In this document: piece after piece, positions 1 to 5,443 of the stretch
Layout of the letters: each line of letters opens with the position of its first letter
How positions within the stretch are numbered: the first letter of the stretch is position 1
Origin: Methanobacteriota archaeon
GTDB taxonomy: Archaea > Thermoplasmatota > Poseidoniia > Poseidoniales > Thalassarchaeaceae
Assembly (NCBI GenBank): GCA_002731195.1
Contig: PCAI01000028.1
Span: forward strand, 14,784 to 21,833
Reading direction: 5' to 3'
Length of the DNA: 7,050 nucleotides
Made by a program: the position numbers and the translations under genes
Notes under the pieces: model-generated
The model's input: only the letters and a program-made list of their open reading frames with translations
What the model was told of the DNA's origin: nothing
Database searches by the model: none

Positions 1-275
1 CGGATATCAAAATCCCTAATGCCCATTCTCATTATTGTATCCAATCTTACTTGCCTAAACCAAGTAGTTTTCTGGATAACTGGGATTTCAACTATATGGT
101 GATAATGATGCAAGTTTTTTTCTTCTAAAAATGCAATGGATTCATCCACCAGTTGTTGGTGCCATCGTTGAAAGGCGACTATAAAGATACTATTTTTTCC
201 TGAAAAGTCATCTGGAATAGTGACTTTCTCTTTATTGAGGTTTTTTCCATATACCGTGGGGAAAAAATCATCCAT
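1..275 (-). CDS. Thioredoxin-fold / ATP10-like protein, N-terminal part (cut by window edge)
   Basis: A partial gene: the ATG is at 275-273 and the frame stays open for 91 codons to the window edge, so the C-terminus is missing. The visible protein begins MDDFFPTVYGKNL and then has the pattern of a peroxiredoxin/ATP10-like thioredoxin fold. A short 'P-D-D-F-S-G-K-N' turn (residues 21-28) leads into a hydrophobic strand SIFIVAF (29-35), a helix FQRWHQQLVDESIAFLEE (35-52), a second strand VEIPVI (62-67), and then MRMGIRDFDI (82-91). That order resembles a family of small uncharacterised bacterial and archaeal proteins of about 150-190 residues related to ATP10/AhpC-TSA. This is recognition by pattern, not by search. 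No CxxC redox motif is visible in this part, so redox activity cannot be claimed. A TATA-like box lies 24-33 bases before the start, and no Shine-Dalgarno site is seen. Confidence 0.6.
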   Translation of the reverse strand, partial: MDDFFPTVYGKNLNKEKVTIPDDFSGKNSIFIVAFQRWHQQLVDESIAFLEEKNLHHYHHIVEIPVIQKTTWFRQVRLDTIMRMGIRDFDI

Positions 276-298
276 GCTATTATCGATTTGTTTTTTTG

Positions 299-308
299 AT
301 TTAATTAT
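299..308 (-). promoter_or_regulatory. Candidate archaeal TATA box for the 1-275 gene
   Basis: On the minus strand this reads ataattaaat, 24-33 bases before the ATG at 275. That is the spacing expected for a leaderless archaeal transcript whose 5' end is at or near the start codon. The whole 77-base gap (276-352) is AT-rich, which lowers specificity. Confidence 0.4.
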
Positions 309-352
309 TATTATGATATTTACTAAGGACAAAGAAAATTAGAATCTTGAAT

Positions 353-1948
353 CTAGATCATTGTTATTCCTATACTAGTCCACCATCCATCATGTGCATA
401 GCAAATATCATCTGGAGTGACCGAAATCATCAGATAACTCCAGTCGCCGTAAACATTAGACTCCCACTCTAAAGTTGTTGAGAAATTGCCATTGACATTA
501 GTATCAATGCAATCATATATCCACTCACTAGTTTCATTGGCGTATTGCACGTACTGTGCTACTTGTATATCCATTCCAGGAGAAATGGCGTATCCTGAAA
601 GATTGTATTCTAAATCATGTTCTGCCATAGAACAAGGTATCTCGCTAGAAATGATAACTCCTCTGTATAGAAAGATGTCTGATGGACAATTTGATGGTTC
701 AATAGTAGTAATTGAAGAGATATTGGAATTATTTGAAACTACCTCCAAACCGGAAAAAGGAATGCCATTAGATACTCCAGCTAACTCTTCGAAAAGTATC
801 ATCTTTGAGTTTCCATCTCCAAAACCATTCTTAACAGTGAAATGTAAATGAGGGTCTGTGCTGTAACCGGTATTCCCTACCAGGCCTATCTGATGTCCAC
901 GCCCCACCATTTCTCCTACCTCAACTTCTACAGACCATTGTTTCAAATGAAGATAGAGTGCAAAAGTGAAATCACCGTGATCAATTAAGACATAATTGCC
1001 ATGTGTACAATTTTCCTGAGAAATTCCTTCATCTATACAGTTGGTATTAGAATCCTCTTTTATTTCTCTTATTATTCCGGGTTTGAAACTTACTATCGGT
1101 GTCCCTTCATCTAGGCCAAAGTCGACAGAGTAGAGCCATTTCTCCTGATGAGTCCAGCCACCCATGAAAGCCTGATGGATGGTCAGATTAGTGCCCTGCT
1201 CAAAGGGCAATCGCCCCCATACAATACTATCGCTAACACATAACCTATCTGATAGTGTAGTTAGAACTCCACAACCAATAATGGATTCATTTAGTTGATT
1301 TTCTCTATCATTTAATTTATTCTGTATGTCAATTATTGAGCCGTTTAAGTTTGTAGCGAGTTGTTGTAATTCGTTCACGAATTCTTCTAGAGAAATAATT
1401 GTATCATTTAAGTTAGAGGCGAACTCTTGCATTTCCAAAATATTCTGCTGAGCATCATTATTTGCTATTTCCCAACCATCATCCCAACCCTCATTGTAGT
1501 AATGTTGTGCTATACCATCATATGATGCATCGTAAGCATCACCATATCCGGTATCATAACCCTCTTGGAATCTAATACTAAGATTATCTTCTAATTCATT
1601 TTTTTCATTTTCCAAAGTACTTATTGATAACTCCAATATTTCTTTCTGTGAGTAAAGTGAGTCTATTTCCAAATTTAATTGGGAAATAGTTTGATTTTTA
1701 ATAGAATTATTAATATGGAGAGAATCCACCATTAATTGCAGAAAAGATAATTCATCATTAAGTTCTCCTATGTTAGTATTTAGGGATTCGATCTGAGACT
1801 CTAGTATAGTAATTTCAGATAATAATACTTCATTATTCTGAGATAAATCAGCAATATTTTTTGAAGTGTCTTCAGAGTTTTCCTCAAGACATCCTGCCAT
1901 CGAAGAAGAAGTAATAATAATTGCAATCAATATTGACTTATATGCCAT
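353..1948 (-). CDS. Surface lipoprotein with coiled coils and an M23 (LytM-like) metallopeptidase domain
   Basis: A predicted exported lipoprotein of 531 residues, numbered from the ATG at 1948. A longer frame from a TTG at 2008 exists, but only the ATG places a normal signal peptide (K4, hydrophobic 6-13, lipobox S-M-A-G-C with lipidated Cys20) at the N-terminus. A heptad-rich coiled coil follows at about 36-124, then a Tyr/Gly/Asp-rich hinge at about 129-163 and a second coiled coil at about 167-220. The M23 domain spans about 245-390: VDFGLDEGTPI with D276, N-Y-V-L-I-D-H at 318-324, Y-L-H-L with catalytic-type H334, and G-N-T-G-Y-S-T-D-P-H-L-H-F with H367 and H369. M23 enzymes are zinc peptidases that cut peptide cross-links. 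Here the first zinc His is not in the usual HxxxD position; H267 or H258 may serve. Residues about 418-531 form a C-terminal beta-rich domain. Eight cysteines besides Cys20 suit an extracytoplasmic protein. The gene follows the methyltransferase after 78 bases and could be co-transcribed. The domain call is firm; activity and substrate are unknown. Confidence 0.88.
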   Translation of the reverse strand: MAYKSILIAIIITSSSMAGCLEENSEDTSKNIADLSQNNEVLLSEITILESQIESLNTNIGELNDELSFLQLMVDSLHINNSIKNQTISQLNLEIDSLYSQKEILELSISTLENEKNELEDNLSIRFQEGYDTGYGDAYDASYDGIAQHYYNEGWDDGWEIANNDAQQNILEMQEFASNLNDTIISLEEFVNELQQLATNLNGSIIDIQNKLNDRENQLNESIIGCGVLTTLSDRLCVSDSIVWGRLPFEQGTNLTIHQAFMGGWTHQEKWLYSVDFGLDEGTPIVSFKPGIIREIKEDSNTNCIDEGISQENCTHGNYVLIDHGDFTFALYLHLKQWSVEVEVGEMVGRGHQIGLVGNTGYSTDPHLHFTVKNGFGDGNSKMILFEELAGVSNGIPFSGLEVVSNNSNISSITTIEPSNCPSDIFLYRGVIISSEIPCSMAEHDLEYNLSGYAISPGMDIQVAQYVQYANETSEWIYDCIDTNVNGNFSTTLEWESNVYGDWSYLMISVTPDDICYAHDGWWTSIGITMI

Positions 1949-2026
1949 AGAAAATAAGTAATGAAGTTGCTTTATGATGTTTATGGAGTAGCATGTATTT
2001 TTTCCCAAGAAATAATAATACTGAAC

Positions 2027-2677
2027 TTAAATTTCTCTTTTCCACACAGAAAGATATCTAATCACATCTGGATCGTCATTGGGAAGTTGTTTTTTGATGA
2101 AATCGACATTTTTTAGATCTGCCCCCACAGAATCAATGAAATCCCGAGAAAGTGGCCATGGTGGTCCTTCATACTCTTCTTCTTTTTCGTTTAAACGACC
2201 TATACATATCAACTGACCAGAGGGCGCCAATAAAGGAGCCATATTGGGAGCAGAGAGAATTCGAATTGGTTCTGGTATTGCCTGAAGAATGTGAACTTCA
2301 ACAACCAAGTCAAATAAACCAATCCAATCCTCTGGAAGTGAGAGGAGATCGGCCACTTGCCAGTCAATATTTTCTGAGGAATAATTCTTCCTTGCCCAAT
2401 GAACGGCAGAAGATGAGATGTCAAATGCAGTTACAATCCAGCCGTTTTGTGATAAGTATGCTGCATCCTCTCCAAGGCCACAACCAACAACTAAAGCTCG
2501 CCCTCTGGACTTAGTTTTCGATACCCATTCTATGAGAAAATGATGTGGTTCGCCATTTGACCAAGGAATCCAATATTCATTACCATTTGCTGTTGAATAA
2601 AGTTCTTCGAACCAATCCAAGGAATTTTCTTCAACTCCATCTCGTATCCTTAGAGTGTTCTGCCTGACTTCATCCAT
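2027..2677 (-). CDS. Class I SAM-dependent methyltransferase (TPMT-like)
   Basis: A cytoplasmic methyltransferase of 216 residues with the full Rossmann signature. Motif I is V-V-G-C-G-L-G-E-D (63-71), the SAM-binding glycine loop. The second strand ends in the ribose-binding-type acid D86 (VTAFDIS). An acidic V-A-D-L-L-S-L-P lies at 108-115, with D110 placed to contact the adenine. Motif IV is F-D-L-V-V-E-V-H-I-L-Q at 122-132. The N-terminal W-I-P-W-S-N-G-E-P (36-44), before motif I, and the late G-P-P-W-P-L-S-R (171-178) resemble the thiopurine-methyltransferase-like subgroup, which acts on small molecules such as thiols, selenium compounds or halides. The substrate cannot be read from sequence. 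The ATG at 2677 is preferred because a TATA-like box lies 24-33 bases upstream. There is no signal peptide or membrane segment. It may be transcribed with the M23 lipoprotein downstream, but no functional link is evident. Confidence 0.88.
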   Translation of the reverse strand: MDEVRQNTLRIRDGVEENSLDWFEELYSTANGNEYWIPWSNGEPHHFLIEWVSKTKSRGRALVVGCGLGEDAAYLSQNGWIVTAFDISSSAVHWARKNYSSENIDWQVADLLSLPEDWIGLFDLVVEVHILQAIPEPIRILSAPNMAPLLAPSGQLICIGRLNEKEEEYEGPPWPLSRDFIDSVGADLKNVDFIKKQLPNDDPDVIRYLSVWKREI

Positions 2678-2700
2678 GATGAACCAGCACTACATGTTAG

Positions 2701-2710
2701 ATATTATGTA
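2701..2710 (-). promoter_or_regulatory. Candidate TATA box of the methyltransferase gene
   Basis: On the minus strand this reads tacataatat, 24-33 bases before the ATG at 2677, with no Shine-Dalgarno site between. This fits a leaderless archaeal promoter. A 10-base palindrome (atactagtat, 2755-2764) lies about 45 bases further upstream and could be an operator, but a site this short and AT-rich may be chance. Confidence 0.45.
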
Positions 2711-2770
2711 TGTGGAAAAAATTTCATTCATTATCAAATAATACTATCACAAAGTATACTAGTATTTTCT

Positions 2771-2793
2771 AAAAAAACACTTCTTCATAAGTG
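2771..2793 (-). terminator. Hairpin plus T-run terminator downstream of the cyclophilin lipoprotein gene
   Basis: Read on the minus strand, CACTT and AAGTG (2778-2793) pair as a 5-base stem around a 6-base loop and are followed at once by seven Ts (2777-2771). It lies 108 bases past the stop codon of the 2901-5333 gene and about 60 bases before the methyltransferase TATA box, so it would separate the two transcripts. The stem is short. In archaea the T-run alone may be enough to end transcription. Confidence 0.45.
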
Positions 2794-2890
2794 AATAGGG
2801 AGTTATATATCTATGAACAGCAAGAATGTAAGCTCTCTCAAGAAAGTTAAGACTAGTTCTAGGATAAATTGGTGGGAATTATTCTAAATA

Positions 2891-2911
2891 TAAATTAAAT
2901 CTAAATTAAAT
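2891..2911 (-). repeat. Short direct repeat spanning a stop codon; AT-rich tail
   Basis: taaattaaat occurs twice (2891-2900 and 2902-2911), separated by one base. The repeat overlaps the last codons and stop (2903-2901) of the cyclophilin lipoprotein gene. Read on the minus strand it is a T-rich tract that might act as an extra termination signal. It may equally be low-complexity slippage sequence. Confidence 0.5.
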
Positions 2912-5333
2912 TATTTGCACAAGTAGACAGTATCTCATTAGTTGGATCGGAAGAATACAAACTGGAAGTCTGAGTACCATCAGGACATATACAACTTCCG
3001 AATATGGTTCCGTCTAGTATTGTATTAGAGAAGTCCGCACCTGTAAAATCATAGTAGGAAATAGTCATATTAGTAAGATCGAGATTAGTCATGTCTGAAT
3101 ATGCAAAAGATGTGTTAGCCTCTGCAACTCCATAGTGTTCTAATAGCATATCAGGCCCTAGAATAACATATTCTCCCGATTCATCTGGGATTGTCATGCA
3201 TGTATAATCATCTGGTAATGATAAAGGACAAGTTAGCAGATTCCTCGCATGCATCTTATAGAAGTTAATTCCTGACATATCTAAATTAGATAGATTTGCA
3301 TGGATAATGTTCATTATTGGTCCAATAATATTATTATTGAGGCAATAATATTCATCAGGTAATTCATTAGGGCAAGATACCAAATTTACCGCTCTAGTAT
3401 AAGATAAGTCAGAACTTGTAATATTAAGATTTGATAAGTTTGCTGTACTTAATTCCAACCTTGATAAATTACCACTAGGATTTAAAACTGTACCGTTAAA
3501 TGCCATATCTCCAAAGTTGGCCCTATTTACACAAGTCCAATTCTCAGGTAACTTCTCTGGACATATTATGTTAGTTAATCTAGAACCACTAAGGTTCAGA
3601 TTTGATAAATCTAATCCACTTAGATTATTATCATAACGAGTATTAATATTGGGCCCGATAATAATATTATCAAAACATTCTGAACCATCATCTAATAGAA
3701 TAGTTGAACAATTATTGTAATTAAACCAGTATATTGTCCTTACATCGATATCAAGTATGTTTAAATTTTCAGCGACAATACGGAAATCGACATATTCAGA
3801 ATCTAAAGATATTAGACTAACATCTTTAAGAAATATATTATAGAGATAGAAACTAACAAAACTTGAATTGTCCATTGTAACATTTGTCCAAGTACCGGAT
3901 TGGAAAAAGATATAGCCATTTTTACTTTCAATGTTAGAGAAATTAGAATTATCAATATTTACCGTATAGAAACTTGAAAAAGAGAAATTAGAATTAGAGA
4001 AATTAGAATTATCGATAAAGACGCTATCAAAACTGGTAGATATGTATTTTATAGATGAAAAGTTTGAATCATAGATATTTACATTATTGAAATAACAACC
4101 TGACAAATTGGTATTAGAGGCATCTATGCCATAGATACTACCATGATTTAGAATACATCCAGGCCCTAGATAAAAGTAATTGTAATCGTTTTCAGATGGT
4201 AAATTAATTTCATTCGATGAAATCCCATTCTCTTCAATTATTTTATAAAATTCACCCTCTCTATCTTGGTGAATTAAATTATTTATTCTATCATAATATT
4301 CCTGATTTGACTCGAATAAGTGATATATCTGGTCGGCCCAAAAATTCTGGAATAAAACTTTGTAACAATTCCATTCTGAAGGAAGTATGGAGGCGCACCC
4401 CTGTATATGATCTAAATTAATATCACTAAAATTTATTTTATCTAATAATGTACCTTCCATATTTGAATAACTAAAATCCACATTAATCAAGGTCGCTCCG
4501 GTAAAATCAGTATTTATCAGATTTGTTTCAACAAATATGGAGTCAGTGAAATTCGAATATGATAAATCTAAATTTTTAAAATCGCAACCAGTAAAATCGA
4601 TACCGCTCAAATCCATACCTGGCCCAACCTCATCACAAATTACTGATTCACTTTCTAATTCAATAAAATCAATATATGTATCAGAAATTTCAGCAGAGTA
4701 TATTGTTACTGAAATTATTGGCTTATCCATCGCATCAGTTGAAACTTCTGATAACTCTGTTATTGCATCACATCCTTCTATAACTTCCCCAAATACAGTA
4801 TGTACGCCATCTAGATGGTAAGGTTCTGAATCATTAGGGACTATGAAAAACTGAGAACCGCCACTATTTGGTTGCATGGTTTTAGCCATAGATATAGTAC
4901 AAGGCTTATGCCTTAGACCATTATTGGCTTCATCTGGTACATTCCAACTTGTTTGTTGAGGGCAATTTTCTTTTGATGTTTCAGCCCCATTGCAAATTCC
5001 GTACCAATCAGCTGCATATCCCCCAGAACCATCATTATTCTCAAAATCACCACCTTGAATCATGAAATTATCGATTATTCTATGGAAGTTTGAATCGGTA
5101 TAATTACCTCCAGAAATATGTTTTCGAAAATTATCCACATGATCAGGTGCTGCATTATGATTTAATTTGATTTTAATTTCATATTTATTTTCTCCATGAG
5201 ATATTTTAAGAATTGCATTACTATATTCTACAGGAGTATTATTTGAATTATCGACATCATCAATTACATCAGTGCATCCAGATAAGGGAACTAGGATAAT
5301 AAGAATAGACAAACCAAGAGCACATATTTTCAT
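2901..5333 (-). CDS. Lipoprotein: cyclophilin-type peptidyl-prolyl isomerase fused to modular pentapeptide repeats
   Basis: An exported lipoprotein of 810 residues. The signal peptide (1-19) ends in lipobox P-L-S-G-C with Cys20. A cyclophilin domain fills about 38-215 and keeps the catalytic set. R85, F90 and Q93 (FHRIIDNFMIQGGDF) match human CypA R55, F60 and Q63. Q161, F163 and H178 (S-Q-F-F-I, H-L-D-G-V-H) match Q111, F113 and H126. CypA W121 is His173, a common change in prokaryotic forms that usually weakens cyclosporin binding. This domain should catalyse cis-trans isomerisation of Xaa-Pro bonds outside the membrane. From about 237 to 780 the protein is pentapeptide repeat (A/N/D-L/F-S/T-x-x), predicted to form right-handed beta-helix blocks. 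The blocks are separated by C-x9-C or C-x10-C segments, several reading CPxxLPxx[WY]xC (591-601, 654-664, 702-712; looser at 313-323 and 542-553). Most blocks then restart at [I/L/V]-G-P. A predicted helical insert lies at about 324-388. Typical single-domain prokaryotic cyclophilins are about 160-200 residues, so the repeat arm is a large addition. The ATG at 5333 is fixed by the signal peptide. Confidence 0.9.
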   Translation of the reverse strand: MKICALGLSILIILVPLSGCTDVIDDVDNSNNTPVEYSNAILKISHGENKYEIKIKLNHNAAPDHVDNFRKHISGGNYTDSNFHRIIDNFMIQGGDFENNDGSGGYAADWYGICNGAETSKENCPQQTSWNVPDEANNGLRHKPCTISMAKTMQPNSGGSQFFIVPNDSEPYHLDGVHTVFGEVIEGCDAITELSEVSTDAMDKPIISVTIYSAEISDTYIDFIELESESVICDEVGPGMDLSGIDFTGCDFKNLDLSYSNFTDSIFVETNLINTDFTGATLINVDFSYSNMEGTLLDKINFSDINLDHIQGCASILPSEWNCYKVLFQNFWADQIYHLFESNQEYYDRINNLIHQDREGEFYKIIEENGISSNEINLPSENDYNYFYLGPGCILNHGSIYGIDASNTNLSGCYFNNVNIYDSNFSSIKYISTSFDSVFIDNSNFSNSNFSFSSFYTVNIDNSNFSNIESKNGYIFFQSGTWTNVTMDNSSFVSFYLYNIFLKDVSLISLDSEYVDFRIVAENLNILDIDVRTIYWFNYNNCSTILLDDGSECFDNIIIGPNINTRYDNNLSGLDLSNLNLSGSRLTNIICPEKLPENWTCVNRANFGDMAFNGTVLNPSGNLSRLELSTANLSNLNITSSDLSYTRAVNLVSCPNELPDEYYCLNNNIIGPIMNIIHANLSNLDMSGINFYKMHARNLLTCPLSLPDDYTCMTIPDESGEYVILGPDMLLEHYGVAEANTSFAYSDMTNLDLTNMTISYYDFTGADFSNTILDGTIFGSCICPDGTQTSSLYSSDPTNEILSTCANNLI
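3934..4013 (-). repeat. In-frame tandem repeat DNA encoding NSNFS pentapeptides
   Basis: agagaaattagaatt occurs at 3936-3950 and as a perfect tandem pair at 3981-3995 and 3996-4010. A longer 20-base identity (ttagagaaattagaattatc) at 3934-3953 and 3994-4013 is offset by exactly 60 bases. Fifteen bases encode one pentapeptide (N-S-N-F-S on the minus strand), and 60 bases encode four, one full turn of the pentapeptide beta-helix. This records growth of the repeat arm by in-frame duplication. Confidence 0.8.
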
Positions 5334-5353
5334 ACTCTTCGGTAAATGAGATG

Positions 5354-5361
5354 AAATTAAA
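5354..5361 (-). promoter_or_regulatory. Candidate TATA box of the cyclophilin lipoprotein gene
   Basis: Minus-strand tttaattt lies 21-28 bases before the ATG at 5333, inside the 110-base divergent region 5334-5443. There is no convincing Shine-Dalgarno site. The palindrome gtttaaac (5384-5391) sits between the two divergent promoters and could be a shared regulatory site, but it is short. Confidence 0.35.
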
Positions 5362-5414
5362 GCCTATGCATTTAGAAAATATCGTTTAAACAATTTTATC
5401 GCTCAGAAATAGAC

Positions 5415-5425
5415 AAATAGTATAT
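5415..5425 (+). promoter_or_regulatory. Candidate TATA box of the sodium:solute symporter gene
   Basis: aaatagtatat lies 19-29 bases before the ATG at 5444, slightly close for a leaderless start but within range. The earlier ATGs at 5430 and 5434 are not in the transporter frame (the first stops after four codons), so they do not compete as transporter starts. Confidence 0.35.
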
Positions 5426-5443
5426 CCTTATGGATGCAAAGTA

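Noticed and set aside
486..851. Plus-strand open frame of 121 codons
   Set aside because: It lies fully inside the M23 lipoprotein gene on the other strand. Its Cys/Ser/Ile-rich translation has no domain pattern, so it is a shadow of the real gene.
1949..2008. Upstream TTG start adding 20 residues to the M23 lipoprotein
   Set aside because: It would put a polar stretch (MGKNTCYSIN...) before the signal peptide and move the lipobox Cys to position 40. The ATG at 1948 gives a normal lipoprotein signal.
2152..2514. Plus-strand open frame of 120 codons and a minus-strand frame at 2209-2424
   Set aside because: Both lie within the methyltransferase gene, whose own frame shows complete SAM-binding motifs.
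3312..3328. Perfect inverted repeat attattgg-t-ccaataat
   Set aside because: It lies inside coding sequence for I-I-G-P, one of the recurring block starts, has no T-run in an intergenic setting, and is likely a by-product of AT-rich codons.
3657..3672. Palindromic ataatattat near 3660
   Set aside because: It is coding sequence for consecutive Ile codons before Gly-Pro and shows no other regulatory context.
3934..4100. CRISPR-like appearance of short repeated units
   Set aside because: The repeats are 15-20 bases, in frame, with no unique spacers of constant length, and are explained by pentapeptide coding.
4217..4821. Plus-strand open frames at 4217-4420 and 4537-4821
   Set aside because: Both are antisense to the cyclophilin/pentapeptide gene, and their Ser/Ile/Lys-rich translations mirror the repeat codons.
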